DNA of 64,000 bases from Mangrovimonas sp. TPBH4 (GCF_001280505.1 NZ_LBIO01000058.1:124001-188000), one strand, 5' to 3'; positions 34,698-44,087 are shown, numbered from the stretch's first letter. Program-made: numbers and translations. The notes: generated by a model from the letters alone, not told the origin.

Positions 34698-36179
34698 TTA
34701 ATATTTCGCGGCCTTTCCATTGGATAGGGAAGACTTAATAAAGGTTCTAAGGTCTTCATTGGCTGATTTCAAATCCTCTTGTCTCAAATACATCATATGG
34801 CCGCTTCTGTAGCCTTTAAAGCTAAAACGGTCTTTCATTTTACCACTTGGATCAATTTGCCACATGGTGTACTTGGCATTGAAATATGTGGTTGCTCCAT
34901 CATAATATCCAGATTGGAAAAATACCTTTAGATAAGGGTTTTGGGCCATTGCCATTCTTAAGCCTTCACGAGTGTTGTCGTTTTGACGATCCCAAGGATG
35001 TACGTTGGCCAACATGTGGTAAGGCACATCAGTTTCGAATTTCAATTCATTTTTAATGTACATGTTGATTGGAGGTGTAAAGGAATGCAACCAAGAATCC
35101 AATTCAGGGTTATAGCTTGGGCTATCTGCGGCATCGTCATAATCAATCCCTAAATAGCGGGAATCTAACCTTCCAATAATCATACCTTTGTCTCTCAATA
35201 ATTCTTTCCAAAAAAAGCTGGAAGGTACTCTTAAGTTGTTTTTTAGGATAATGTCTTGGCTTAATCCAGAGTAGTTGGCCAATTGTTGGGCAATGGCTGT
35301 TTTTTCTTCGGTTGATACAAAACCTCCTCTTGAAATGGCAGGCAAATAGGAGTTTATGGCAAAACTTTCAGCTTCAGGAAGGATGTCTTCCAGATCTTTG
35401 CTTTGTAAATGCGAAGGCAGCATTTTATGGTACCATGCTGTTGCCGTGTAATATGGTACATGAACGGCATCCGATATTGGGTTTCCTGAGGTCAATACTT
35501 TATAGTCTGCAGGGGATACCATAATCACACCGTTTAAATACATGTTTTGGGCGTTCTGTAATTCATAAGACAATCCCATAACGCGTGTCCCACCATAACT
35601 TTCACCAACAATGTATTTAGGTGATTGCCAACGGTTGTGCCTGGTCACAAAAGTATTCATCCAGGACGCCAAATACTTGATATCGGCATTAATTCCGAAG
35701 AACAGTTTGTTATCCGGTAGTTTTCCATCCTTGTTGGCAATACTTCTTGAGTAGCCTGTGTTTACAGGGTCTACAAAGACAATGTCGGCCACGTCAATGA
35801 TAGAATAAGGGTTGTCCTTAACGCCGTAGGGTTGCAAAGGGTAGCCTTCGTCGTCAATATTCAACATTTTTGGTCCCGTATAGGCAATATGCATCCAAAC
35901 TGAAGCCGAACCAGGTCCTCCATTAAACGAAAAAATAATTGGCCGATTATTGTCCTTAACATTTTTTCGCTTGTAATAGGTGAAAGATAGCGCGGCAACA
36001 AGTTCTCCCTTGTCATCCCAAACAGGTTGCATTCCAAAGGTGGCGTCGTAATCAATTTTTTGGCCTTTAACCTCAATAGAATGTGCTGTTGTGATTAAGG
36101 TATCCGTAGGAATGGTTCTGTTTTGGGAAATACCACTCATTACGGAGAGCAAGAATAGTGTTAGTAATTTGAGTTTCAT
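34698..36179 (-). CDS. S10 family serine carboxypeptidase-like protein
   Basis: Secreted peptidase homologue of family S10, 493 residues. The signal peptide is at 1-18 (MKLKLLTLFLLSVMSGIS). The oxyanion motif FSFNGGPGSASVW, nucleophile motif VGESYGGTR, acid in SGYYDGATTY and His in RSGHMMYL give a complete Ser-Asp-His triad in the correct order. Bacterial S10 proteins are less common than eukaryotic ones but frequent in Bacteroidetes; they are expected to trim C-terminal residues in the periplasm. It follows TIGR02757 in the same direction, with a 43-base gap. Specificity cannot be predicted. Confidence 0.88.
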   Translation of the reverse strand: MKLKLLTLFLLSVMSGISQNRTIPTDTLITTAHSIEVKGQKIDYDATFGMQPVWDDKGELVAALSFTYYKRKNVKDNNRPIIFSFNGGPGSASVWMHIAYTGPKMLNIDDEGYPLQPYGVKDNPYSIIDVADIVFVDPVNTGYSRSIANKDGKLPDNKLFFGINADIKYLASWMNTFVTRHNRWQSPKYIVGESYGGTRVMGLSYELQNAQNMYLNGVIMVSPADYKVLTSGNPISDAVHVPYYTATAWYHKMLPSHLQSKDLEDILPEAESFAINSYLPAISRGGFVSTEEKTAIAQQLANYSGLSQDIILKNNLRVPSSFFWKELLRDKGMIIGRLDSRYLGIDYDDAADSPSYNPELDSWLHSFTPPINMYIKNELKFETDVPYHMLANVHPWDRQNDNTREGLRMAMAQNPYLKVFFQSGYYDGATTYFNAKYTMWQIDPSGKMKDRFSFKGYRSGHMMYLRQEDLKSANEDLRTFIKSSLSNGKAAKY

Positions 36180-36222
36180 TATGTAATGTTTAATAAATAA
36201 GGTTAAAGATAGGTCTTCTCAT

Positions 36223-36996
36223 TTAAAATTTTTCAAAAACGCCCAATCCAAATAATGCATAGTCGTATTTTACGGGGTCTGAAGGATCCATGGAACGCAA
36301 TGCGGTATCCAACTCAGCTAAAGCTTTGGCGTCATTCTGTTTTCTGTTCAATAGGCCCAGTTTCCTTGCTACATTGCCTGAATGCACGTCCAAAGGGCAG
36401 GAGAGTTGTGCTGGAGATAAGGATTTCCAGATGCCAAAATCCACACCGGCATTGTCATTTCGCACCATCCATCGTAGAAACATGTTGATGCGTTTGGCTG
36501 CCGATTTTTTGTGAGGATCGCTAATGTGCTTCTTAGTTCGTGGCAGGTGCTCTATTTCAAAAAAGGTGTTTTTAAATTCATGGATGGCATTTTGCATGCT
36601 AGTTGGAGAAGCATGTTTGTGGAATAAGTTTTCCAATCCTTCGTGCCTTTTATAAATATGTTGTAAAGCCTTGATAAAGGTAATAAGGTCTATGCCATTG
36701 AACGTTCTATGGACAAAAGCGTTTAGTGGCTCCAAATCCTGTTCTTGATGGTTCATAACAAAGTCGTAAGGTGCATTTTCTAGGAGTTCCGTGATTTTAT
36801 TAGCATTGTTAATGATGCTTTTTCTGTTGCCCCAGGCAATGGTAGCGGTTAAAAAGCCTGCAATTTCAATATCTTCTTTTTTTGAAAACCTGTGAGGAAT
36901 TTGAATAGGGTCGGTTTCAATGAATTTTGGATTGTTGTATTGTAATGTCTTTTCATTGAGAAACTCTGTAAGTTCTTCAGATGTAAGCTGCTGCAT
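36223..36996 (-). CDS. TIGR02757 family protein (DUF2400)
   Basis: Soluble protein of 257 residues matching the TIGR02757/DUF2400 family, found mostly in Bacteroidetes and some Spirochaetes. Typical segments are FIETDPIQIPHRFSKKEDIE, the FVHRTFNGIDL region, AAKRINMFLRWMVRND and LSCPLDVHSGNVARKLGLL. The conserved helix-rich order resembles HhH-GPD DNA glycosylases, and family members have been suggested to relate to them, but no catalytic Lys is obvious. No signal peptide. Function unknown. Confidence 0.85.
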   Translation of the reverse strand: MQQLTSEELTEFLNEKTLQYNNPKFIETDPIQIPHRFSKKEDIEIAGFLTATIAWGNRKSIINNANKITELLENAPYDFVMNHQEQDLEPLNAFVHRTFNGIDLITFIKALQHIYKRHEGLENLFHKHASPTSMQNAIHEFKNTFFEIEHLPRTKKHISDPHKKSAAKRINMFLRWMVRNDNAGVDFGIWKSLSPAQLSCPLDVHSGNVARKLGLLNRKQNDAKALAELDTALRSMDPSDPVKYDYALFGLGVFEKF

Positions 36997-37119
36997 TTTA
37001 TTTGTTTGTTTTGAACTTTTTTCTGGATTGAATCATCATATTGCAGTTGCAATATTAATACATTTGCAAGTGTTTTGATAGCGAATTAAAAAAACTATCT
37101 TTATACACATATTAAATAT

Positions 37120-37737
37120 ATGGATACACTTTTACCTTTTACACTTACCGTTTTTACAGGTTTTTTTGCGATTATGAATCCTATTGCAAATGTGCCAATA
37201 TTTTCTTCGTTGGTACAAGATGCAGATGAGGCTACCAAAAGAAAAATCAGTAAAAATGCAACCATCATTGCCTTTTTAATTGTGGTGATGTTTGTGGTGT
37301 TGGGTAAATTTATTTTTGAACTGTTCGGGATTACCATTCCCGCCTTTAAAATTACTGGGGGTATTTTGATATTTTTTGTTGGTTTTGAAATGCTTCAGTC
37401 CAAAAAATCGAGTGTAAAGCACTTAAAGGAAAATGCTGTAATCGATGAAAATATTGCCGTGTCTCCATTGGCGATTCCAATCCTTTCAGGGCCAGGAACC
37501 ATTGTTACGGCCATGAACTTTGTGTCAAAGGGGGATTATGCCGAAATAGGAATTGTTATTGTAGTATTTGGATTTATCTGTTACCTGACCTATTGGGCTT
37601 TTAACATCAGTGACTTTATTGTTAGAAAGCTGGGCAACAATGTAATTACTGTAATTAGTAAGATAATGGGTTTGATTATTGCTATTATCGGTACCAGCAT
37701 GATTATCCAGGGGATAAAAGTCGCATTCGAGCTTTAG
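37120..37737 (+). CDS. MarC family integral membrane protein
   Basis: Membrane protein of 205 residues with six hydrophobic segments, the normal MarC/UPF0056 size. Signature stretches are FFAIMNPIANVPIFSSLV at the first helix and SPLAIPILSGPGTIVTAMNF in the middle, an inverted-repeat-like organisation of the family. Once linked to multiple antibiotic resistance, the family is now of unknown transport function. Convergent with the ABC ATPase gene with 2 bases between stops, so no terminator fits between them. Confidence 0.9.
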   Translation: MDTLLPFTLTVFTGFFAIMNPIANVPIFSSLVQDADEATKRKISKNATIIAFLIVVMFVVLGKFIFELFGITIPAFKITGGILIFFVGFEMLQSKKSSVKHLKENAVIDENIAVSPLAIPILSGPGTIVTAMNFVSKGDYAEIGIVIVVFGFICYLTYWAFNISDFIVRKLGNNVITVISKIMGLIIAIIGTSMIIQGIKVAFEL

Positions 37738-37739
37738 GG

Positions 37740-38402
37740 TTACCCCACAATATTTCCATCAACCATCGTTAATTTTCTGTCCGCCATATTGGCCAAGTCC
37801 TCATTGTGGGTAACAATCACAAAGGTTTGCCCAAATTCATCACGAAGCCTAAAGAACAGTTTGTGAAGGTTTTCGGCCGATTCACTGTCTAAATTCCCCG
37901 AAGGTTCATCGGCAAAAATCAAGTCAGGGTTGTTTACCAAAGCTCTGGCTACGGCTACACGCTGTTGCTCACCACCAGAAAGTTCACTGGGTTTGTGGTC
38001 GTAACGTTCACTCAGTCCCAAAAAATCCAATAACTCTTTAGCGCGTTTTTCGGCCTGTGGTTTTGGGGTGTTTTTGATAAAGGCAGGAAGGCACACATTT
38101 TCCAAAGCGGTAAATTCAGGCAGCAATTGGTGAAACTGAAAAATGAAACCGATATGCTCATTTCTGAATTTCGCCAAAGCTTTATCGTTCAGCTTTAAAA
38201 TATCCGTACCATTAATCAGTAAGCTATTGGTATCTTTTTGTGACGCCTTGTCCAAAGTTCCCAAAATCTGCAGTAATGTGGTTTTTCCGGCGCCCGAAGC
38301 TCCTACAATGGATACAATCTCGCTTTTTGAAATTGAGAGGTCCACACCCTTTAAAACATGTAGGTTATTGTAATATTTATGGATGTTTTTCGCCTCTATC
38401 AT
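37740..38402 (-). CDS. ABC transporter ATP-binding protein (LolD/MacB-like)
   Basis: ATPase subunit of a type VII ABC system, 220 residues from the start at 38402 ([11 protein letters not shown]). An in-frame ATG at 38417 would add five residues. Walker A is GASGAGKTT, the signature LSGGEQQR, Walker B LIFADEPS and the H-loop VTHNE. The pattern with [19 protein letters not shown] matches LolD and MacB-type ATPases that drive lipoprotein release. No permease gene is adjacent, so the partner is encoded elsewhere or the assignment is only by homology. It lies alone, divergent from folE. Confidence 0.88.
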   Translation of the reverse strand: MIEAKNIHKYYNNLHVLKGVDLSISKSEIVSIVGASGAGKTTLLQILGTLDKASQKDTNSLLINGTDILKLNDKALAKFRNEHIGFIFQFHQLLPEFTALENVCLPAFIKNTPKPQAEKRAKELLDFLGLSERYDHKPSELSGGEQQRVAVARALVNNPDLIFADEPSGNLDSESAENLHKLFFRLRDEFGQTFVIVTHNEDLANMADRKLTMVDGNIVG

Positions 38403-38590
38403 ATTGTTGTGAATCATAGGGTGAAAATACTATTTTAAGGTGTGATGCACAATTAGAAATTCATATAAAAAGGAGGGAAGCTGTTGTATTGTGAAAATCA
38501 TAACGTTCATATGAATGAAAGCTCTTGTAGTTGAATGGTTTAACTCGGTTATTTTGTTTATTTTTAAGGAAGTAAACTTATTTAAGCACC

Positions 38591-39187
38591 ATGCCTTACG
38601 AAAAATTTGAAGAGTACAACATCCAAATTACCGATGATATTAAAGCTCGGTATAATGGCATTATCGAAGAATTAGGGGAAGATGTTAACAGGGATGGCTT
38701 GCTAAAAACACCTGAACGTGCTGCCAAGGCCATGTTGTATTTAACCCAAGGGTACTCTCAAGATGCCGCAGAAATTCTGAAAAGTGCCATGTTTAAGGAA
38801 TCTTACAACGAAATGGTCATTGTTAAGGATATTGAATTGTATTCCTTGTGCGAACACCATATTTTACCGTTTTTTGGGAAGGCGCATGTAGCTTATATTC
38901 CAAATGGTTATATCGTTGGACTGAGTAAAATTCCTAGGATTGTGGATGTGTTTTCGAGACGACTTCAGGTGCAGGAACGCCTTACGGAGCAAATACTGGA
39001 TTGTATCAATGATACACTGAAACCTCAAGGAGTAGCCGTGGTTATTGAAGCCTCCCACATGTGCATGATGATGCGTGGAGTGCAAAAACAGAATTCGGTG
39101 ACGACCACTTCAGGGTTTCGGGGGCAGTTTGAAAAGATAGAAACCCGGAATGAGTTTTTGAAGCTCATTAGTGAAAAATTGTCATAG
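38591..39187 (+). CDS. folE: GTP cyclohydrolase I
   Basis: First enzyme of tetrahydrofolate (and pterin) synthesis, converting GTP to 7,8-dihydroneopterin triphosphate; 198 residues. The zinc ligands are visible: Cys and His in [12 protein letters not shown] and the second Cys in SHMCMMMRG. QPGxSKIPRI-type substrate loop reads [24 protein letters not shown], and [10 protein letters not shown] marks the C-terminal GTP-binding strand. Usual length is 190-220. A small membrane protein gene follows 46 bases later and may share its transcript. Confidence 0.95.
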   Translation: MPYEKFEEYNIQITDDIKARYNGIIEELGEDVNRDGLLKTPERAAKAMLYLTQGYSQDAAEILKSAMFKESYNEMVIVKDIELYSLCEHHILPFFGKAHVAYIPNGYIVGLSKIPRIVDVFSRRLQVQERLTEQILDCINDTLKPQGVAVVIEASHMCMMMRGVQKQNSVTTTSGFRGQFEKIETRNEFLKLISEKLS

Positions 39188-39233
39188 ATTTCTTTTGGTA
39201 TACTTCTTGCTTTCAGAAGGTTAAAACTATAAA

Positions 39234-39530
39234 ATGAAATATAAAAATAATAAGCCATACGGTAAGTTGGCCTTGAGCATACTTTTGGATGCTATGGGGT
39301 ATGTAAGTTTTGTTATTCCTGGCATTGGTGAGTTTGCCGATATCATTTGGGCGCCAGTTTCAGCATGGATCATGACCAAAATGTATAAAGGCCAAAAAGG
39401 GAGGATAGCTGCAGGCATTTCATTTGTAGAAGAGGCTATGCCTGGTTTAGATGTTATTCCAACCTTTACCATCATGTGGTTGTACACCTATGTTTTTAGT
39501 AAGAAGAAAGAAACTATCATAGAAGTTTAG
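39234..39530 (+). CDS. Small conserved membrane protein
   Basis: Protein of 98 residues with two clear hydrophobic segments (about 12-35 with VSFVIPGIGEFADIIW, and about 70-92 with IPTFTIMWLYTYV) and a polar link containing KMYKGQKGRIAAG. It resembles a type of small Bacteroidetes protein I have seen without assigned function, and I give no name. Start is taken as the first in-frame ATG with a plausible helix. Downstream of folE and before a strong terminator at 39537, so it may be the last gene of the folE transcript. Confidence 0.7.
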   Translation: MKYKNNKPYGKLALSILLDAMGYVSFVIPGIGEFADIIWAPVSAWIMTKMYKGQKGRIAAGISFVEEAMPGLDVIPTFTIMWLYTYVFSKKKETIIEV

Positions 39531-39536
39531 TAAATG

Positions 39537-39569
39537 AAAAGAGCGGCTACTTAAGCCGCTCTTTTTTTC
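39537..39569. terminator. Bidirectional terminator
   Basis: Stem AAGAGCGGCT/AGCCGCTCTT, 5-base loop, long T run on the plus strand and A run on the other side, between the small membrane protein and the convergent lipoprotein gene. Confidence 0.85.
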
Positions 39570-39583
39570 AAACTTTATGATAT

Positions 39584-40159
39584 TTATTCAACTGAAATAT
39601 TGAATGAAGTTTGGATATCGGTTTCCCCTCCAGCATTTGTAATATCTCCATCGCTAACACCTGTAGCATCCTTGTTAGGTTCGTGCCTTAAAATGATAGT
39701 CATTACACCTTCTAATGTAGTTGAAGTTTCAACGGTTTGGAACGTAAATTCTACTCCAATAGGGTTTCCGTCTGCATCGGAATCATTATAAGAAAAGGTT
39801 CCTAAATCATTGGTGGTAGTATAGAATATTTGGTGTTCATCACCTTCTTCTTCCACTTCTTCCGTGATGTCTTCAGCCGGCGATTCCAATTCATTCAAAA
39901 ATTCAACAGAGCCATTGTAAGTGGTATTGCTAGCAAATGCTCCTGAAACAGTTACTACGGGTGCATCTGGGCCATCGCCATCCAAATCTTGGGTTTGCAA
40001 TGTCACGGTAGTGCCGCCTCCAACTGGTACAAATGTAGCGGTTAGGGTAGTGATCACTTCCTCTTCGTTTACTGGAGCAGGAGTATCATCGTCACTAGAA
40101 CAAGAGGTTACAAAAGGCGCAACAAATAATAATGGTAGAAATTTTAAAATAGTTTTCAT
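39584..40159 (-). CDS. Acidic lipoprotein next to a TonB receptor
   Basis: Exported lipoprotein of 191 residues with signal MKTILKFLPLLFVAPFVTSC and lipobox VTSC. The mature part begins SSDDDTPAPVNEEE and is strongly acidic, including DITEEVEEEGDEHQIF in the middle and repeated Asp/Gly stretches that may bind divalent ions. Annotators sometimes call it 'type 1 periplasmic binding fold', which I cannot confirm. It starts 12 bases after the TonB-dependent receptor stop, same strand, so it is cotranscribed. Likely an outer-membrane-attached partner of the receptor, an inference from position. Confidence 0.78.
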   Translation of the reverse strand: MKTILKFLPLLFVAPFVTSCSSDDDTPAPVNEEEVITTLTATFVPVGGGTTVTLQTQDLDGDGPDAPVVTVSGAFASNTTYNGSVEFLNELESPAEDITEEVEEEGDEHQIFYTTTNDLGTFSYNDSDADGNPIGVEFTFQTVETSTTLEGVMTIILRHEPNKDATGVSDGDITNAGGETDIQTSFNISVE

Positions 40160-40171
40160 AATTTTTTTGAT

Positions 40172-42586
40172 TTAATAATTAAACTTTAATTGAACAGTTA
40201 TATTCCTTCCAGTATCATCAGCAAAATACCTTAGTCTGTTCAAATATTCCCTGTAAGAGGTGTCAAATATATTTTCTACAGCAGCCATCACATTTAATGA
40301 CATTTTATTCGAAATGTCGAATGTGGCATCTGCAGAAAGGTTAAATAAATTGTAAGCGGCAGGCGGCGTACTGATATCAACCAGCACATAACTATCGCTA
40401 GAAGCGATGTAAGTTTCAAAGCTGTAGTCTGGATACCTGTTTTGTTTGGCAACAAATTCATAATTTAAAGCAATGTTTAAATCTTTCCAATTGGCTTTAG
40501 AATACGAAAGTGTATTGCTCAGCCTAAACGAAGGTATATCAATTACCGGTAAATCATTTTTGGTATCCTGACCATAGACATAGGAAGATTTATTGTTGAA
40601 ATTCCAATTATTGGACAACAGCACATCAAAACTAGCATCAATACCCGTGAGGATAGCATTGGTTTGAAAATACTCCCATACAGGAAAAGTACCGCGTATT
40701 GTGGCTTCTGTTCCCGTAGGTTTGATGTAGATGAAATCATTAATATGATTAAAGTACGCTTCTAGGTTCATTACAATTCTCTTGGTATTTAACCTATAGC
40801 TTAATCCCAGTCTATTGGAAATTTCTTTGTTGATTCTTAAATCTCCCAACTCAATCCTTGCTGCCGAGTGGTGCAAACCGTCGCTAAACAATTCTGATGG
40901 GTTTGGAGGGCGTGACGAAAGGCTATAGTTAAACGATACCTCATTTTTTTGGTTAAGGTTATATAACAAGCCCGTAGATAATGAGATGTTATGAAATGAA
41001 AACTTTGGATTTGTTAAAAGTTGTGTTCCCAAATCATCTATGATAATATCACTGAAATCTTCATCATAACCGCGCTCTTCCCATCTACTTGTCTTGTAGT
41101 ACTTTTTGGCGTCAATATGGTTGTAATCGTATCTAACACCCAAGTCTCCTGTTAGTTTGTCGTTAAAATATGACTTAACTATACCGTAAATGCCAAAGTC
41201 AAGTTTTTCGTAATCAGGAATGAGTCGTCTTACCCCGGTATCTGGATTGGCAAAGTTGTCCTGAAACCTCCCTGAAACTCCAAAATCCATGATATAGCCT
41301 TCAAGTTTATCAACCCTAACATCGGTTCTTAAACTGTGCGTTTGAAGGTTAAGGTCCACCGCAGGTTTGTTTTTATCGCTTCCAACTCTTTTGTCGTATT
41401 CAAAGCGTTGGTTGTTCTGATAGTCGTATTGAAAGTTTAGCTTTCCAAACGATTTAAAACGCTTAAAACCTGTAGCTTTTAACAATGTATGGTTGACATC
41501 TTGTTTTGGAGCCTTGATCCTGTAACTGAAATCCTCATTTACCAAAGGTTCTCGGTTGTTTATAGCATTGACCAGATCCTCGGTATTACCAATGTGAGAG
41601 GCACTTAAAATACCTATTTCATTATCGATATGGCTTAAGTATACTTCAAAACCCTTTTCAAAGCTTTTAAAACCACCCTGCAAACTTGCCGAGAAACTTT
41701 TAGAACCTGTGTTGTTCAAGTAGTAATCTGGAGCTTTTAAATCGCCATTTTGCTTGTATCCCAAAACGCCATTTGCGTACCAGCCAGACTCAAAGGTTTT
41801 ATGGAGTGAAGAACTGATGTTGTACCCCAGTCCATTGCTTTGAAACCCGGTGATAGTTTTACCAAAAAGCGAATCTACCAAATGCGGATGCTTAGGTTCC
41901 AAAATCACAACACCACCAATGGCATCACCTCCATAGGCCAAAGTGCCAGCTCCCTTAATCACCGAAATATTGTCAGCTGCATTGACATCAATATTTGGAG
42001 CGTGTTCAATGCCCCAATCTTGGTCTTCCATTCTAACGTTGTTATTTACTACAAGAACGCGGCTGCTGTGAAGCCCGTTAATAACAGGTTTTACTATTTT
42101 ACTACCTGTAGTAATTGAGGTCACGCCGCTAACCTGTTTAATGACATCGCCTAAACTTCCCGAACTATAATCATCAATTACATCTGTTTTTATGATGGTT
42201 TCTTGGGCTGCCGTGGTTTTCTTTTTCACTTCAGCGCCTTTTACGACAATGGTTTCCAGTTCTTCAACATGATGTTCTAGATAGATGGTTCTTTCTAAAT
42301 TTTCTATCAAATCAATCTCAATGGTTTTTGTTTCGCATGACAAATGCGAAAAAGTGATCTTGAGAGGTCCTCGGCATAGATTTTTTAGAATGAATTTACC
42401 ATCCAGGTCAGTGGTTGTGTAAATATCCAACGATTCAACATGCACAGTTGCATCTATAATAGGCTCACCATTGTGGAAATCCACAATTTTACCTGAAAAG
42501 ATAATATCACAATTTTGACCATGGACCAACAGTCCTAAAAGGGTGGTGATGGCAGTGATAAAGAGGTGTTTCATATTCTTTTTCAT
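40172..42586 (-). CDS. TonB-dependent receptor (candidate metal uptake)
   Basis: Outer-membrane receptor of 804 residues from ATG at 42586 (alternatives GTG 42598, ATG 42574). Order: signal peptide, a CarboxypepD_reg-like domain (about 25-110, FSGKIVDFHNGEPIIDATVHVESL), the plug domain (about 120-235) and a 22-strand barrel ending in the expected C-terminal aromatic, ITVQLKFNY. The plug stretch QDWGIEHAPNIDVNAADNI resembles ZnuD-like zinc receptors to my eye, a weak indication. Cotranscription with an acidic lipoprotein and a His-rich membrane protein also suggests metal uptake. No SusD-like gene is adjacent, so this is not a classical polysaccharide locus. Substrate is inferred, not shown. 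Confidence 0.88.
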   Translation of the reverse strand: MKKNMKHLFITAITTLLGLLVHGQNCDIIFSGKIVDFHNGEPIIDATVHVESLDIYTTTDLDGKFILKNLCRGPLKITFSHLSCETKTIEIDLIENLERTIYLEHHVEELETIVVKGAEVKKKTTAAQETIIKTDVIDDYSSGSLGDVIKQVSGVTSITTGSKIVKPVINGLHSSRVLVVNNNVRMEDQDWGIEHAPNIDVNAADNISVIKGAGTLAYGGDAIGGVVILEPKHPHLVDSLFGKTITGFQSNGLGYNISSSLHKTFESGWYANGVLGYKQNGDLKAPDYYLNNTGSKSFSASLQGGFKSFEKGFEVYLSHIDNEIGILSASHIGNTEDLVNAINNREPLVNEDFSYRIKAPKQDVNHTLLKATGFKRFKSFGKLNFQYDYQNNQRFEYDKRVGSDKNKPAVDLNLQTHSLRTDVRVDKLEGYIMDFGVSGRFQDNFANPDTGVRRLIPDYEKLDFGIYGIVKSYFNDKLTGDLGVRYDYNHIDAKKYYKTSRWEERGYDEDFSDIIIDDLGTQLLTNPKFSFHNISLSTGLLYNLNQKNEVSFNYSLSSRPPNPSELFSDGLHHSAARIELGDLRINKEISNRLGLSYRLNTKRIVMNLEAYFNHINDFIYIKPTGTEATIRGTFPVWEYFQTNAILTGIDASFDVLLSNNWNFNNKSSYVYGQDTKNDLPVIDIPSFRLSNTLSYSKANWKDLNIALNYEFVAKQNRYPDYSFETYIASSDSYVLVDISTPPAAYNLFNLSADATFDISNKMSLNVMAAVENIFDTSYREYLNRLRYFADDTGRNITVQLKFNY

Positions 42587-42594
42587 GACTAACC

Positions 42595-42620
42595 ACACAT
42601 TATGTATTTAAATAATGTGT
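42595..42620. promoter_or_regulatory. Inverted repeat in the TonB receptor leader
   Basis: Perfect 9-bp arms ACACATTAT/ATAATGTGT with an 8-base spacer, starting 8 bases from the receptor ATG at 42586. It could be an operator for a metal-sensing regulator of the Fur/Zur type or a hairpin covering the translation start. No match to a specific known box is claimed. Confidence 0.45.
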
Positions 42621-42675
42621 TACTTATAACGTTTGCTAAGTAGTAAGTCCAGACTTTGGGTAAAGCTTGGCAGTG

Positions 42676-43008
42676 TTAGGCTAGTTCAGGAGGGCCACGT
42701 AACGAAAAAGATAATTGCTGATGATTGTATTTAAAGTTGTATAACTCAATAGAGGTTTCCTTTACAGGCACAATTTTTGGAACTATAAAACTGAAGCTTG
42801 TAAGAACAAAGGTGTTGTTTATTTTAAACTGGTAAAAGCTACAATCTTGGTCTAAGCTGTGAAGGTGTGCTTGACTTTCTCCTTTACAAACCTCATGATG
42901 GTGGTGGGTAAAAACGTGAGTTAACTTGGTAATATAAGGAAGCAACAATGCTACTACCAAAAGGGTAGTGGCTAGTTTAAAAACCGTATGTTGCTTTTGT
43001 TGTTGCAT
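42676..43008 (-). CDS. His-rich small membrane protein in the TonB receptor cluster
   Basis: Protein of 110 residues with one N-terminal membrane segment (about 11-30, KLATTLLVVALLLPYITKL). Immediately after it comes FTHHHHEVCKGESQAHLHSLDQDC, seven His plus two Cys, a likely metal-binding site on the periplasmic side. The C-terminal half is hydrophobic/basic. Similar His-rich small proteins accompany TonB receptors in other Flavobacteriaceae, as I recall. It lies 11 bases after the DUF6787 gene stop and 89 bases before the receptor start. Function unknown; a metal-handling role is inferred. Confidence 0.7.
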   Translation of the reverse strand: MQQQKQHTVFKLATTLLVVALLLPYITKLTHVFTHHHHEVCKGESQAHLHSLDQDCSFYQFKINNTFVLTSFSFIVPKIVPVKETSIELYNFKYNHQQLSFSLRGPPELA

Positions 43009-43019
43009 TTGTTAAAGCA

Positions 43020-43514
43020 CTAATCTACAAACTTTCCCAATCCAAATCTACGTAACATTTTCTTTTCGAATTCCCAAAAGAACTGAAACTGTCCAAGCAG
43101 CCAACCAAAGGTTACCAAAAGAATTTGATAAAAAATGAGGCCAATGATAACAAATAATACCCAATACAGCACAGGATTTAAGTTTTCTTTAGTAATTCCG
43201 GCCCAGGCAATCAAAGGTCTTCCCACAAAAACAGAAGAGGAACCAGTAATGGCAAAAACAATAAAAATCCTTATCATTTCCCATTTATAGGTCACAATCC
43301 ATTTGTGCTCCAACCGTTTAAAAATCCACAAAGTAAGCTTTAAAAGCGCGTAGAATATTATTAGACTAATAGGTAGTGCCAAAAGTAGGTTGGGACTTTC
43401 AAAAAACACGTTCGCTAATTTAAAACTACTGTAGAATAGGGCTATAAGTCCGAAAAGGGGAAATATCAATTGCCAATTGTTCTGTATTTCCCATTTTGCT
43501 TTGAATTTTTCCAT
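43020..43514 (-). CDS. DUF6787 family membrane protein
   Basis: Membrane protein of 164 residues from the ATG at 43514 (MEKFKAKWEIQNNWQLIFP). Three to four hydrophobic segments, with a conserved central block EMIRIFIVFAITGSSSVFVG and a C-terminal FGWLLGQFQFFWEFEKKML that I recognise as DUF6787. Function unknown. It sits between a DUF6146 lipoprotein (27 bases upstream) and the His-rich protein (11 bases downstream) on the same strand, all likely in one transcript leading to the TonB receptor. Confidence 0.75.
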   Translation of the reverse strand: MEKFKAKWEIQNNWQLIFPLFGLIALFYSSFKLANVFFESPNLLLALPISLIIFYALLKLTLWIFKRLEHKWIVTYKWEMIRIFIVFAITGSSSVFVGRPLIAWAGITKENLNPVLYWVLFVIIGLIFYQILLVTFGWLLGQFQFFWEFEKKMLRRFGLGKFVD

Positions 43515-43541
43515 AGACAAAATAATCTGCGCAAATATACT

Positions 43542-43973
43542 TTAAATTCTAGGAATAAAACCTGTTAATTGTTGCCGGTAAGTCAATTGAAAGTAAATGA
43601 AATAATTGTAGAGCTTATAGTTGACCTCGTAGCCGTAATCAATGTTGGATTCATAGTTTATTTGCATGCCATATAAATTAGGGTCATAAACTTGTGGTTG
43701 GAGTACTCTTTGGTTCCAAGAAACCACATATTGGTAGTTTCTTGTTTCCATAAATTCTTGAGAATAGTACCCTTCAGGCCTTGCCATGCTTCTCAGCCAT
43801 GTGCTGAATCCAGGATCAAAAATGATGATTTCATATTCCAATTCGTCATTGGCAATTCTTACCGTATCATTTTCCGCTATTTGTGTATCCACTGTGCTGC
43901 TGGCTACTTTTTGGGTACTATGGCAACTATAGATTAGAATGGTGAGCAATATAATTGAAACAAAGGTTTTCAT
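43542..43973 (-). CDS. DUF6146 family lipoprotein
   Basis: Lipoprotein of 143 residues: signal MKTFVSIILLTILIYSC with lipobox IYSC. The mature domain carries DTVRIANDELEYEIIIFDPGFSTWL and a Tyr/Asn-rich end with YGYEVNYKLYNYFIYF, the pattern of DUF6146. Function unknown; anchored in a membrane facing the periplasm. First gene of the run leading to DUF6787, the His-rich protein and the TonB receptor. Confidence 0.75.
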   Translation of the reverse strand: MKTFVSIILLTILIYSCHSTQKVASSTVDTQIAENDTVRIANDELEYEIIIFDPGFSTWLRSMARPEGYYSQEFMETRNYQYVVSWNQRVLQPQVYDPNLYGMQINYESNIDYGYEVNYKLYNYFIYFQLTYRQQLTGFIPRI

Positions 43974-44034
43974 TGTTTTGAGTTTCTATTAAAGATACGA
44001 AAAAAGCCTGTAATTACCTTACAGAACAATCTGT

Positions 44035-44065
44035 AATAAAAAAGGCCAAGATGATTGTCTTGGCC
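44035..44065 (-). terminator. Terminator of the DUF937 gene
   Basis: Perfect 8-bp stem GGCCAAGA/TCTTGGCC with a 6-base loop. Read on the minus strand it is followed by a T run, about 22 bases after the DUF937 stop. Confidence 0.8.
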
Positions 44066-44087
44066 AGAATTAATCTATAAAAGGTGG

